Shown here piece after piece: positions 20,297 to 33,386 of a stretch of 64,000 bases of DNA (its first letter is position 1; every line of letters begins with the position of its first letter). A program made the position numbers and the translations under genes. The DNA comes from Impatiens glandulifera. Lineage: Eukaryota; Streptophyta; Magnoliopsida; Ericales; Balsaminaceae. The notes under the pieces were generated by a model that worked only from the letters and a program-made list of their open reading frames with translations, was not told the origin of the DNA and searched no databases. The stretch lies in NCBI RefSeq assembly GCF_907164915.1, contig NC_061864.1, positions 8,749,889-8,813,888 on the forward strand, in the 5' to 3' direction.

Positions 20297-23099
20297 ATTG
20301 TGCTATTGATATATAAATTGGTTTAACCATTACATCTTTACCTGACTTTATTCTTTAAATATTCTATTTCAACTTATTTGAATCAAATTTTTTTTATTTT
20401 TTTTTAAATTGTCTAACAAAATCTTATTTAATAAAAAAAATGAGTTTTTAATTATTAAAATATATTTTTTAATTTAAAATAAAGTAAAAATATTTTAGTT
20501 TATAAAATAAGTGATTTGATAGTTATAATCATAATGACAAAGAAAATTTATATAAATTTTAAAGATATCTCAAAAAAATATAATAAATATTGATATTGTA
20601 GATATCTAATTTTTACATCTTAAAAGTTAAAATAAGTCTATCTAGTCTAATATGATAATATGATAATCATATTTGATTATTGGACTAAAATATCAAAAAT
20701 TAAAAATACTTTTCAAAACCGGCTTAAACGACACTTTTAAAGTGGTCAATCGTCAATTTTTTAAAATACTTAAAATTGGATGATTTAGTACATTCAGATT
20801 AACCGGTTTGAAAAATAATAAATTTTGAGTATAATATTTTTATTTGACAAAATGTAAAAAAATAATTTTTTTTAGACTTGTTTTTGCATTCAAACACCAT
20901 TTTTTTATAAATAGTTGGAATTTAGGAGACTTGATATGTTCAGATTAACCGATTCGAAAAATTATGAATTTTGAGTTTAATATTGATGTTGATAATTTTG
21001 TGTATAATACATTCAAAAAGTCAAAATAGTGAAAACCGAGTCAAACCGGGCGGTTAGAAGCTTAGTCAACAAAAGTCAACAAAAGAATACTACACCAAGA
21101 CTTTTCAAAACATGGAGCTTACATCATTGTGACGTTAGTGAGAACCACATTTGAAAACCTCCAAATGTGTTCTTCATTTGGTATCACCCCACCGAAGGAA
21201 TATCAACAAGGACCTCCAACTTTAAAAAACCACATAGGCCTATACACTTGATGGTTTTGGATGATCTTGTATGTTTTTGAAAACTTAAAAAGTCTTCTAC
21301 AAATTTCGTTTAAGTATTATTTTGGATTGAAACCCTTGATCACAAAGAATCGACGATGCAATATGAAGTATCAAGAATAGGACCAAACTAGACATGTCTT
21401 TGGTTTAAAATTCATAACTTGAGCCACATGGCCTCAAATATGGATTTCTACATATATTTAGAGAGATTAGACACAACCCGGTCGAATGGCACTGGTCTCA
21501 AGTCTCTATTCGATGGTTAAGGTGGTCTACATGTCTAGACAACACGATACAAATGCACTCATTTCGATCCTAGAGCAAAAATGAAGTTATGTGTAACTTA
21601 ATAAATTAATATATTTTGATTTACCCAATCATTTGGTGTAAATAAGCTACCATTAGAAAGATCATTGAGTTAGCTTTCTATTGACACCAAATAGCACTCG
21701 TGGCTCGACCTCTAGTCCACGCTAAGTTTCCCGTAAGCTAGATTGTCACATTTGAGGCATTGACGTTCCATCAGAAATTTCATGAACTTGTGTTTTGTTT
21801 TGGACTTCGAGAGAAAGACAAACGGTGTATTTAACTCAATTACTTTTCCAAATCATCTAGACTCAACAACAATGGTGGTCTAAGTCGGAAGTTATAGACC
21901 TTCGAAGTCTCGGTTAGAACAAAGCTACTAAAATCGAAACTCAAAAGAAGGTGAACTTTGAAAATTTGTAACTTGGTTCACACTCTATCATTTGAGTTTA
22001 TTGAAATTGGAGAATGAAGATAAATCTGTTACCTACAAGAATAAATCAGCCATAACTCAGTGAAAACCATAATAGGTCATTTCAACTCACTGAGTTAGTT
22101 GTCAAATTAAAAACACAGTAATTCCTTATTTGCCCCTACTGGAGTATTTAAGGAAAATTCCTCATTCAATTGAGAGGCACGACTAACCATTTTTCTTAAA
22201 TCTAGAGAGAAATTACACAATTTGAGAGCTTCTTTCTAGCATCAAAAGTGAAGGAGAAATCGAAAATGTGGATATCGACGAGAAAGCTTGGGTGGTTTTT
22301 TAATATTGGAGTGTCTCCTTCCTATTTTCACTACTTATTTTCACTACTAATTGAGTTAGTGTTGTATTTTATTCGATTTTGCATTATGTTTAGTCGGATT
22401 GGATTTGTCGTCTGAAACTTTTATAATCCGAATAATACTCACAACTTTTTGTGTCGTTTGTTGCTCATATTTGTCGACTGCTCATGTAATTTTTTCTCGA
22501 GTTTGTGTTCATCATATTTTTAGTAACAAAAGGAATGAAGTTGTCATATCTACTATTATTTCTCATTTATTAAATAATGAGTTATATTAACTAATCTTTC
22601 ATTTGAAGGACCTTTTATAAAAATCCTCACTTGTTTTTATGAATTTCTCATTATTTTAACTATATACGCAGATAGTTAGTTATTAAGTAATTATCACTTG
22701 ACATAATATTTTCAAATATTTTTTACCAACTCACATAAACAACATGCAAAGACAATTTTCATTACTACTCATAATATTTGGTAGAGATTATTTCGACATC
22801 ACTTAATTAGTTTGTTTGACTTGCTCCATTTTATCATTCATTCTTATGGAGCTCAAACGAGTTCGTCTTTAGAACCACGTTAATAAAAATTAAAAAATAT
22901 TGGATTATTCATTTTATTTTAATTTTTATAAATTTGATATATTATTTAACATTATAGATTATCATTTAATTATTCGAGTTGTGTAAATGTTATAATGTAT
23001 TATTTGTAAATTAATTTTACATATATAACTCTATTTTTTGAATGAGTAAAATTAACTCTTATAATCTATAATATCAATAATATAATAATTAAAGCATGC

Positions 23100-23146
<47 letters not shown>

Positions 23147-24688
23147 TGAAAATACTCTTTCTAAAAAATAAAAGAAATCTCACTCAACCATATTCAATAA
23201 ATACATTTTGTATTATCCCAACTTATCTAGATGCATTAAAGAGAATGCTAATTAAGCCACTTAGTGAAACTCAAAACATTTAATCACTAAGATGCTAGTA
23301 TATTAATTAAATACAATATTAATTTCAAATTAGTACAGGGTCTCCATGATTTGAATAAACTAGAGTTATTTTGTAAATAATTTTATTTAGATGAATAAAA
23401 ATTGAGTTATATTAAAGATATAAAAAAAAATGGGTTAATTAATAATTTAAATAATATAATTGATAAAAAAAAAAGATAACCAAAAATAAATTTATAAATG
23501 AGATAGAAAGACATAAGTGAATATATTAAATAATTAAATATATTTTGGTGAATAAAAAGAGTTATCATAATAAATGAAGTCAAATACTAAAAAAAATAAT
23601 ATTGAATGTTAGGTAAAAATAAAAATAAAAACCAATATCAAACAAGCTCTTGAAAAACCTAATATCTCTCTAAAATGTGCTTCTTCTTCTGAAAAAAGCT
23701 GTTTTATTAATGGTATATATTTGAGACACAAACAAACAACCATAAATTGGTTATAAGAGAAAATATATTGGGTGGAAGAGAATTAGGTATATCCATTATT
23801 AATAAGGTATTATTATAAATGAGTTGAAATTAAAAAAATGGAGCACCACAAGTTGGTTGTGAGCAAAAGACAACATGACATTCCTTATCTTAAAAATTGT
23901 AATATCACCATTCACTCATTAAAATGACCAAATATATATATTGATTCAATTTAGACTAGAAGAAGAAGAGTATTATGAAATGAAATGAAAAGAAAAGAAA
24001 AGAAATGGTATAAATAAATACAAGTACAAGGCGTGCTATAAGCTATGCTTAATACGGGAGATGTCTGGTCTGGTCTGGCCTGTGACTGTCTGCACACTAT
24101 CTTAGCCACAGGTGTACGCAAAGATATGGTCCGACCCAGATATTGATCAAAAGCATCAATGAAAGAAAAAGCATCCATCGATTCATTCATACATATATAT
24201 ATTGTCAACGTTATTTCATTCTACAGAGAGGACCTGTCAGCAAAATATTGACACTTCACTTCCGGAGGAGATACAAGAAGAAGAAGAAAGAAGAATAAAT
24301 ATACTTTTGTAATTATTACTACTATATATCTATATGACAGACATAGACACAGTCCTATTCCTATACTATGTATAATCAATTAACAACATTCATTTATGAT
24401 TTGAGAATAGCTAGATACCCTTTTTAATACTAGACCAGAGACGACGAAGAAGAAACAATAAAGAAAGCTGCTCAACAAAAATCCAAAACCACCCACCACC
24501 AGCGTAGTAGTCTTCTCACACGCGTCTCAAAGACTCCAGCTTTTTTCCAAAAACCTCTGCTTTTTGGACAGTTCTCTTTTAATTACAAGCTTATCTTTCT
24601 TTACTGCCCTTCCTGGAATCCCTTTTTTAATCTCTCTTCAGACCCTACAGTATTTTTCAATCTTTTTTTTCTTCTGAACTTGGGATTA
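20297..24688. other. Long spacer with unclassified repeat-like sequence
   Basis: No host gene is found. At 20,789 and 20,936 a phrase of about 48 bp (TTCAGATTAACCG...TTTTGAGT) is repeated. The stretch 21,060-22,600 is less A/T-rich than its surroundings and contains a TATTTAAGG box near 22,147 and a CTAGAGAGAAA leader, as in some LTRs; no LTR pair or coding block supports this. A (TA)n tract lies at 23,104-23,142. The last 300 bp form the leader of the next gene. Confidence 0.55.
23104..23142. repeat. (TA)n microsatellite
   Basis: About 20 TA units. Confidence 0.97.
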
Positions 24689-25934
24689 ATGTCTACACCG
24701 GCGCCGCCGACGACGGTTGCCCCTGCTGGGAAAGACGAAAAGCGCCGGCCACTGGCTGCTCATGAGGACATGGTCAAGGATCCGGCTGTGTTCTGGGATG
24801 CTCTCAGTGTATTCCATTCTCATAAAGGAACAAAAATTATGTAAGTCTTATCTATATCAATCTGCAAATAATCCATTACTAAAAAATTCTTAGGATTTCC
24901 ATTTTCAAATTAAAAAAAAAGGGTTCCTGTGATTGGAGGAAAGGAGCTGAATTTACATGTTTTGTACGTGGAGGTTACCAGCAAGGGTGGCTACGACAAG
25001 GTTATATATAACATGATCATTATGATATGATTACTGTTTATTTATTTATTTATTTATCAATAATAAAATGTATTAATTAATTAATAGGTAGTGTTGGAGA
25101 AGAAATGGAGGGAAGTAAGCTCTGTTTTCAGTTTCTCCCCGACAACGACAAGTGCTTCGTATGCATTGAGAAAACACTATTTCAGTCTTCTCTACCATTT
25201 TGAACTAGCCCATTTCTTACACCGTGAATTCTCACTTGACTCTTCCTTAACAGGTATATTTGTCAGTAGACCCAGAATTACGCCATTTTTATCTGATAAC
25301 AATTTCATACAATGTTGTTTGTTTTGTCTGTCGGGCAGCTATTGGAACAATCGATGGGAAATTTGATTGTGGATACATGGTGACAGTAAAGCTAGGATCT
25401 GAGACACTCAACGGAGTTCTTTACTATCCTGACGAATCGTCCAGCAGTACTACTCCGGTGCCGGTAAAACCCTGCACGGCCATTGTTCCCTTCAATATAA
25501 AGGAGACAGGAGGGGTCAAGCGAAGGAGCAGGAGAAGGAAAAGGGGTGGTGATCCTAATCGGCCAAAACCCAATAGAAGCGGTTACAACTTCTTCTTTGC
25601 TGAAAAGCATGCCTCTCTAAAAACAATGTACCCGGAGAAGGAAAAGGAAAGACAGTTTACTAAAATGATAGGTGAATCATGGAACAAGCTCACTGCAGAA
25701 GAAAGGGTGGTAAGTTTGTAAGTTATTAAATCATCATCATTATCATTGACAATTGGCATGAATTTCTTTCTTCATCAATGGTGTGTGTTGTTATTGAATT
25801 GATAGGTATATCAGAACTATGGATTGAAAGATAAAGAAAGGTACCAGAGAGAATTGAAGGAATATACAGATAGGATGAAAATGGTGGCTGCTGCGGGGGA
25901 GGGGTGTAGCGTGTCCAAGGAAACTAATAATTAA
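24689..25934 (+). CDS. ARID-HMG DNA-binding protein (HMGB9/10/11/15 type)
   Basis: A nuclear architectural DNA-binding protein of the plant ARID plus HMG-box family. I infer five exons: 24689-24840, 24922-25000, 25088-25223, 25339-25709, 25806-25934, giving 288 residues. The ARID lies at about residues 22-122 (KDPAVFWDALSVFH; VPVIGGKELNLHVLYVEV; GGYDKVVLEKKWREV). A conserved GTIDGKFDCGY block is followed by a basic stretch, KRRSRRRKRGG, at about 183-193. The HMG box runs from about 193 to 263 (RPKPNRSGYNFFFAEKH; FTKMIGESWNKL). The third junction is the least certain: the linker between ARID and GTIDGK is shorter than usual, so a small exon between 25,224 and 25,338 may be missed. The A-rich acceptor at 24,921 is unusual, but it keeps the frame. 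Confidence 0.82.
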
Positions 25935-27080
25935 TTAATTAATCATGTCTCTGTAAAACTTATTATTATCATTTCATTTGTATGTTGTTTCTTCCAAAGA
26001 CATTTTCATTTGAGGACCAATTAATTTCTAGTTATCTCTTTATTTTCATCTAACTTTTTTTTTATTTGCTAAAATAAAATATTTTATTTATTTGCTAGAG
26101 ATCTTAATTTACTTTCATCTCACTCCAATTTCTTGTAATCACTGGCTTATTTGTTAATTGTTGTGATTTATTTTTGTTAATTTTATTTTCCCAACAACAC
26201 AAACTAACATATATTAAGTGATTTGATTTGATGGATTTATACAATGAAATGTATAATCAAATTGACTTGAAAAAATCTCAAGGGTGTTTTATTAAATAAT
26301 ACAACTACACATAGAATATTTTTTTTAAAATATAATAATAATAGTAAAGGTTCTTAAGAGATAAAGGTTAAAACTTTAATTTTCACTTAAAACGTTTTAA
26401 GTTGTAGTGTATGTAGTTACTATGAAGTTATGTTTGTATTCTAACTTAATATAACGGTAACAAAATGTGGATATCTCCAGCCTCACTGAGGACTTGAGTT
26501 CGAGTCCGTTAAATAGCAATTTTTGCGTCTGATTAAATGGTTAAGTGTTTTCGAATTATGCTTCAAATGCATTAATTATGTTAAAAAAATAGTGTTTTTT
26601 AAAATGACTTATGTGTGATGTATGAAGTTCAAACACATAATATTGTGAACATGAATGGTTATTAAGCAATTTGTATTTTCTGCTACCATTTTTTTGGTTA
26701 TTTCGATGTTACATATACATGCAGGCAGTAAATGTATTTCACTCATATAATGATACATATACATAAAAGTGAAGCATCGTCTTTCTTGTTTGTTAATTTT
26801 TTTTTTTTTCTGTACAGGTGGTGGTACCTTAGTGGATACAGACATTGCATTTATAAGTAACATCGAACTAACCAATTTTTTCTAAACACCCTTGTTCCGT
26901 CTCACAGAGGGTAAAACTGTAATAATTTTATTTATTTACGATTTTACCCGTATTTGTGAGACAAGCAAACTTGAAGAAAATGGTAACAAAAGATCTATTA
27001 AGCTGTATTTTTATTCTAGTAATGAAAAATTAAAAATAATATGATTCGATGGTAGAAAAAAAGGGTATTTATCCAAATCT
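25935..27080. other. Spacer between ARID-HMG gene and plastocyanin
   Basis: A/T-rich; 3' region of the ARID-HMG gene on the left and upstream region of plastocyanin on the right. No gene is seen. Confidence 0.6.
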
Positions 27081-27109
27081 GGAGTTTGAGCCTCACAATG
27101 ATGCGATGC

Positions 27110-27213
27110 CACGTGGACAGGCAATAGCATCCTAATTGAACCAATAGGATCCATTCAATCCAATCCAGATAACACCATCTCACTTCTCTACCATACACTT
27201 TCTCTTAAATATC
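27110..27213 (+). promoter_or_regulatory. Plastocyanin promoter elements
   Basis: A G-box CACGTG at 27110-27115, a CCAAT box at 27141-27145, a GATAAC I-box at 27168-27173 and a TATA-like TTAAATATC at 27205-27213 stand in this order before the ATG at 27255. G-box plus I-box is the usual pair in light-regulated photosynthesis promoters. Confidence 0.6.
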
Positions 27214-27254
27214 CACTCCTTCTCCAAATTCAATTACTTACACAAATCAAAATA

Positions 27255-27755
27255 ATGGCTGCCGTTACCTCTTCCGCCGCCGTCGTCATTCCCTCTTTCA
27301 CCGGCCTAAAGGCATCTAAAGTAACCGCAACCACCACCACCGTTAAAGTTTCCACCCCATTCAGGAAATTCAGCGTCAAGGCCTCAATGAAGGACGTGGG
27401 CGCAGCCGTGTTCGCGACTGCGGCCAGCGCGATTCTGGCGGCGAACGCTATGGCTTTGGATGTAAACCTAGGAGGCGACGACGGAAGTCTGGTGTTCGAG
27501 CCGAGCACATTCTCGGTATCATCGGGAGACACAATCGTTTTCAAGAACAACAAGGGGTTCCCGCACAACATAGTTTTCGACGAAGACGAGGTTCCGGGCG
27601 GTGTGGACGTGGCGAAGATATCGATGAGCGAGGAAGACCTTTTGAACGCTCCGGGAGAGACCTACAGCGTTACCCTTACCGCCAAGGGAACCTATGGCTT
27701 CTACTGTTCTCCTCACCAGGGCGCAGGGATGGTTGGTAAAGTCACCGTTAACTGA
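27255..27755 (+). CDS. PETE: Plastocyanin precursor, chloroplastic
   Basis: A single-exon, 166-residue precursor of the copper protein that carries electrons from cytochrome f to photosystem I in the thylakoid lumen. Residues 1-67 form a bipartite transit peptide: a Ser/Thr/Lys-rich stromal part, then a hydrophobic Ala-rich lumen-targeting part ending AMA. The mature protein is 99 residues starting [12 protein letters not shown]. All four copper ligands are at their usual mature positions: His37 (GFPHN), Cys84, His87 (YCSPH) and Met92 (GAGM). Nothing is damaged. The coding part is much richer in G/C than its flanks. The protein follows the plant type closely and the start is the first ATG after the promoter elements. 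Confidence 0.98.
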   Translation: MAAVTSSAAVVIPSFTGLKASKVTATTTTVKVSTPFRKFSVKASMKDVGAAVFATAASAILAANAMALDVNLGGDDGSLVFEPSTFSVSSGDTIVFKNNKGFPHNIVFDEDEVPGGVDVAKISMSEEDLLNAPGETYSVTLTAKGTYGFYCSPHQGAGMVGKVTVN

Positions 27756-29563
27756 TAATTCATTATTCCCCCCTATTATTATTAATAATGTCTTAATTAT
27801 TATTGTCTCCTCTTGTAATTTATGAGTAATATTAATTAATACTTGCACCCTTTACAAAATACCATTTTATTATGTTACATTGCGCATTCAGCTTAATTTA
27901 GTAGTTTGGTCAGAACATTTTGGGTTGAGTTTTACAAACTGTTTTAACCCAAAACATTGTCTTTAGATTATATAATTTACCCATTGCAGTCCTCACAACA
28001 ATGTCCCGTGATAACTATGATGAGGGGATTCAGTGAGCAAATTAGGAGGCAAGCAAATAGACTTGAATCATATATCAAAAAGAGTATTTTAGTAAATAAA
28101 TGAAACATTAAGGTGTTTAAATAGTAAAGAAATGGGGAATACACAAAAGAGGAGAAATATAAGTCCACTACCCTTATACTAAAACTAAAAAATAAATAAA
28201 TGAGAAATGGATGACTTCTTTTTTTTTAATACTTCTTGTTTTTCTACTAAAAAATATGGTTATAAATCTTTGTTGATTGAGAGTTTGATTATCGAAGATA
28301 TGGAATTCTTAGGGCTCGTTTAATGTATTGGTTATTGTTTTTTCAGGTTATTTACCTTTTAAAAAATATATGTTTGATTAAATTTTCTAAAATATCAGTT
28401 TTTAAGGGTTAAAAAGTAAAAAATATCTTTTAATTTTTAAAAATAAATAAATTATATATAACTAAATAAAATATAAATTAGTATTTAAATATATAAATTG
28501 AACGATTAGACGGTTGAAATGATTTGTGATATAAAGTTTGAAAAAAAAAAACATTTTTTATATATTTTTTTTTTGTTCAATATTAAATTTTCTAGAAATT
28601 AGTTAGCGCAGATAATATTGTATTGAATTGTATTTTTTTTTTTCTAAAACGACCTTAAGGTTAACAAATATGTTTCTGATCAAATTTGAAAACTACTAAT
28701 CTCATAAAAAACAAATAACCAACTATTATATATACTAAATTGTTTTTATTAATTTTAATATTAATATATTAGATGTCTAAACAATTTAGACAGGTAGTCA
28801 AATGGGAATGGTGGTTTTTAAAGACTAAAGGTCACGCTTCAATGTATACTTAAAATGTCTTAAGTTGAAGTAGATGTCTTAATTGTGGAGTGCATGTTTT
28901 CTTATTAAAAAAATAAATAAAAAATGCTTAAACATAAAAATAAAATAAAAAAGTTGAATAAGCCTATAAACGTTTTCAACCTTCTAGCGTCACGTTACAT
29001 TGATTATCATAATTTTTTCTTTTGTTTGAATCATAATTTATTTTCTGAAAAAATCTAGCGGGATCCAATCATTATTAATAGGTAAATAGAAGTATATAAG
29101 ATATTGGATAGTTACGCCATATTATTTTCTAACCCTAACCCTAGTCCATCATTCATCTATTGTGCCACAGCTTGTTGGGTTCGCCCCTATACCTATTATA
29201 TAACTTTATACTATTAATTATTGTTTGATTTGATAAATAATGAAAAATTGATTTAAAATGAGCATCTAATTAAATGAGGTATATTATAATTGAAGATAAT
29301 GGTTGGTACGCTACAAAACAAATGAACCAAGTTTTGAAACAGAAACCAATTTGACCAAAAAAGAGAGCAATTCCAACTTTTTATTGACCAAAAAACAAAA
29401 CAATTCCAACTTTTTATCTATGGAACATGTCTCTAATATTATATACTGAAAGGATAAACAAACTATTATACTAATATATAATTATTGTCTTGGAACATGG
29501 GAGGGAGGATTATAAATTAGGTGTGGGTTGGATCGAAATTGGTAAAAGAAAAAGAAAAAGAAA
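27756..29563. other. AT-rich spacer
   Basis: 3' region of plastocyanin, then A/T-rich sequence without coding signal. A telomere-like CTAACCCTAACCCTAG lies at 29129-29144. Confidence 0.65.
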
Positions 29564-30965
29564 ATGGAGGAGACAAAGGTGGAATTAATAGAAGAAGAGA
29601 TAGTCATTATCGGTGCTGGAATTGCAGGTCTATCCACAGCTTTGGGACTTCACAGGTACGTACTATAATCATTCTTCTTGTTGGATTAGAAATGATAATA
29701 ATGAATTGGAAAAAGCAGATTGGGGTTGAAGAGCTTGGTGTTGGAATCATCAGACAGTCTTAGAGTGAGTGGCTTTGCTCTCACCTTGTGGACTAATGCT
29801 TGGAGGGCTCTCGATGCTCTTGGAGTAGCCGATTCTCTCAGAATCAAATTCCCTCAAATTCAAGGGTGGGTGGGTTGGTGGGTTCGTACTTTAATTCTCG
29901 ATTCTCGATCTAATTATATATATAATTTGTAGGTTTGAGCTTGCATCGGCCCATGCTTCTACTTCCACACCACAATCAGTAGCCGCTGACTGTGGATTGA
30001 ATCGACCTTACGAATGCCGATGCGTGGAAAGAAAGGAGTTGCTCGAGACCCTGGCCAAGGAACTTCCACACGGAACCATTAGATTCTCCTCAAAGCTTCT
30101 TTCCATTCATCATCATCATCAACAATCTACTACAGGTTTCAAGTCTTTGCAACTGTCTGATGGTTCAGTAATCAACACCAAGGTGTTGATTGGCTGCGAT
30201 GGTGTTAACTCCCAAGTGGCAAAATGGTTGGGTCTCAAAAACCCAGTTAAGTCAAACAGATCAGCGATCAGGGGTCTCCTTCAATCTCCCCCCGACGGAG
30301 GAGGACATGGGTTAGAACCCAGATTCCACGTCTACTTTGGCGGTGGAGTGCGTTTCGGGTTTGTTCCATGTAATAACAACTCCTTGTATTGGTTTTGCAC
30401 CTTCACTCCTTCCTCCTCAACATCATCATCAGGTGGTAAGGAGGAAGAGTTTGAGGAAGGGGAAGCTATGAAGATGAAGCAATTTGTGTTGAACAAGGCT
30501 AGGAACGCCCCAAAGGAAATGCTGGAGGTGGTGGAGAGAACTGGGCTAGATGCGATCTCGTGTTCAGAGCTGAAATTGAGGCCGCCGTGGAATTTATTGA
30601 CGGGTAATATTGTGAAAGACAATGTTTGTGTTGCCGGGGATGCTCTTCATCCTATGACTCCTGATATAGGTCAGGGCGGTTGTTCTGCTCTTGAGGACAG
30701 CGTGATACTTGCCAGGTGCATCGGGGAAGCTATGATGATGAAGACAAATGATGATAAATTGCTTGAGAAATACGGGAAAGAGAGGAGATGGAGAAGTTTT
30801 TGGCTGATTAGCGCGGCGTATATGATGGGTGTGATCCAAGAGAGCGGCGGGAAGGTGACGAGTTTTATTAGGGAGAAGGTTTTGCCTGGTTCAACTATTG
30901 GGGCCTTGGTCTATATGGCCGACTTTCATTGCGGCAAACTTACTACCACGGAATCTTCATCTTAA
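29564..30965 (+). CDS. FAD-dependent monooxygenase (MO1/MO2-like)
   Basis: A 423-residue single-component flavin monooxygenase of the family related to salicylate hydroxylase and zeaxanthin epoxidase. Three exons: 29564-29655, 29719-29865, 29933-30965, with GT-AG introns and frame kept at each join. The dinucleotide-binding GAGIAGLSTALGLHR is at about residues 17-31; the family motif LIGCDGVNSQVAKWLG is in the middle; GDALHPMTPDIGQGGCSALED binds FAD ribityl and phosphate. The N-terminus lacks a clear transit peptide, so a cytosolic place is likely. Plant homologues are annotated as monooxygenase 1/2; the natural substrate is not known and cannot be read here. Splicing through the two short 5' exons is required, because the first ATG frame ends soon after exon 1. 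Confidence 0.9.
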
Positions 30966-31600
30966 ATTATAATCCATATTTATTCACTTTGTGTGTTTTC
31001 GAATCTGGGTTTCATGTCTGTAATCCTTTGTTTTGTTTGTTGTGTTTTTTTAAATGATCCAAAATGTCAAACTCAGTAGACATTACTTTTTACACTTTGA
31101 GTTACTAGTTTTTTTTTTTTTTTTTTTTTATGGTTTGTAATTCTCTTATAAAATAAAATAATATTATAGATGATCAAAATTGGAACAAATAATGCAACTA
31201 ATTTGTACAATATCATATTTACAAGACATTTTTTTTTTCATTATTTACTCTTGTTACTAATGATTTTAACTAGGACTAAAAATATTTAGTAAAGATTATT
31301 TTCACATCTCCCTTAATAAACTATTACAAGGAGCCTTAGATTTTTTATTTTCTCATTGAAATCTTTATTTTTAGGTTAAATTATTAATACAATATATATA
31401 TATATAGATAGATTACTAATTAATTTAATTGATTAGATGTTAATTTAAAACTAATTCATTTATAAAAATAATAATGATATAAATTGATAAAAATAAATAA
31501 AAAAAGTTTAATACGCGAGAAAGAAGAAAGAATCGATCGGTTCCGCCTCCGTCCGTCCGTCCGTCCATCCGTACTCCCGTTTGATCGTCTTCTTATCGTC
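30966..31600. other. Spacer between monooxygenase and Abitram-like gene
   Basis: 3' region with a run of more than 20 T near 31,110, then A/T-rich sequence. From about 31,510 the 5' leader of the next gene begins, with CCGT repeated four times near 31,550. Confidence 0.6.
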
Positions 31601-31607
31601 GGCGATA

Positions 31608-31622
31608 AGGGTTTAGGGTTTA
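31608..31622 (+). promoter_or_regulatory. Telo-box (two TTTAGGG-type units)
   Basis: AGGGTTTAGGGTTTA lies 37 bp before the ATG of the Abitram-like gene. Telo-boxes near the start of transcription are common in plant genes for translation and growth. Confidence 0.6.
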
Positions 31623-31658
31623 GTTTGTGTCCGGTGGATTTCAATTAGGTTTAATTTG

Positions 31659-33152
31659 ATGGAGGACCCAAATCCCTCTTCTCTAATTGATCAAGTAGGC
31701 GGCGCCGACACGATCATCACTCCCACGGTGGTCACCTCTTCTTATACAGAAGAATCGTCGAAACCGAAAGTGGAACAAGAAGACGAAGACAATGAGTTGA
31801 GGAAACTACTTGTCCCTGACATTGCAAATCTCCCCCTTTCTCCTCCCTCCGCCGTTGAATGCAACTTTGTCTCTTACTTCGCTCCAGGTTCTTTCCTTTC
31901 TCTCTCTCTCTCACACACCACCGAAGATATGTGATAGGGAACACTGCTGCTTGCTATTCATGTAAAACTAAGCAAGACTATTTTGGGTTTTTCTGTTGCT
32001 AATTTGTTTGATCAGGGGTTTCAATGCTTCCATTTGGGGTAATTTTCTGCTAGCTTGTTTCTATGTTGATGATAATGATGTGATAGTTTTGTCTCTTGTT
32101 GATTGAGCAAATAGTATATGTTTAGTACTACTATCTATCCCTCATACAAGCTTATTTTTTCATTCAGATTTCATCAAACCTGGGCACGATCAGTATATTT
32201 ATCGTCACGCAAATGGGTATGTATGTATACAATACAGTGCTGATACAGATGAGTTATTGCATCAAGATTTCCTTGAATAGTGTGATATAATCGTGCATGT
32301 TTGATAATTGATTGAAGGCTGTGTGTGGTTGGCTTAGCACCTATGCACCTGGCTTTGAAGGATGATGGTGGGATTACAGCAGTTGATTTCAATGTTGGAA
32401 AGTCTGATCGAAGTGGAATTAAGGTGACTGGGAAGCGTAAAAAGGTGAGCTTATTTGACTTTGAAAAGCATTGTGAGACTTGTATGTTCTATCCTTCATC
32501 GAATTCTAGGGTTTTCGATAGGTTTAAGTAAATCATAGCTGTTTGATAGTGGTGTTCTTTTGTGAAGTTTTCGTTTCTTGTCAAAAAAAATGTCCTCCCT
32601 TATAAACAAAGGAGTAGTATTTCAAACCTTATTGAGATTAGACATAATTTACGCAGAACGCGCAGCACTTGGAGCCCAATTCGGCCCTATGTAAAGTTTC
32701 TACAAGCAACTCCTCGTACATGGTCAGGTGCTGGTTAATAATACATTATCCCAATCCTTGAGCTTATTTATGCTATTATTATCCTTTGATCCTAAGTCTG
32801 TTAGGCATCCATCTTCAGATGCTGCATAAAGGGATCATTGCTTGAAGTGAATGACAGATTAATGAAGCAACCTGAATTGCTAAATTTATCAGTAAGAATC
32901 AGAAACCTCATTCTTCTATTACAGATGCTTCCCCTTCCATTAATTACTAAACCTCTGTCAAATTTATTTTTTTCAATTTACTTGGATGCTTATGGTAATG
33001 TATATGGAGGAATTATTACAATTCTGGTTCTGTTTCAGGCGGAAAGGGAGGGTTATATAGCCATCGTGATGCCAAGACCATCAGATTGGCTTAAAGCGAA
33101 AGACCAGCTATTGAGTAGTGAAGAGTACAAGAAGGTGCGAGAACTGCTTTGA
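31659..33152 (+). CDS. Abitram-like protein (FAM206 family)
   Basis: A 220-residue protein of the widely conserved FAM206/Abitram (Simiate) family, which has a GcvH-like beta-barrel fold. Animal members are reported to act on actin and in nuclear speckles; the plant role is unknown. I infer six exons: 31659-31887, 32168-32216, 32318-32444, 32657-32727, 32819-32891, 33039-33152, all with GT-AG ends and matching phases. Residues 1-76 are an acidic, variable N-terminus. The conserved part begins FIKPGHDQYIYRHANGLCVV, continues through GLAPMHLAL and GKRKKNAQHLEPNS, and ends with EREGYIAIVMPRPSDWLK. The real start is the ATG at 31659. Confidence 0.88.
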
Positions 33153-33386
33153 GACAACCTTCAATTATTTATTATTGTCTTCTTCTTCGACTACTACTAT
33201 TTTTGTTTATGAATAATTTGTGGCTAATGAGTTGTTGATTTTGTTCTAAACATATTACTATTTGGACCAAGTTCTTGTAGACATGAATTTTTGCTGAGTA
33301 ATGAGTAATTACACACATGTTTACTAAATATATTCACGACCTTAGAATCAAAAGAGAGCGGGTTTTATTTGAAATGTGTTCAACTA

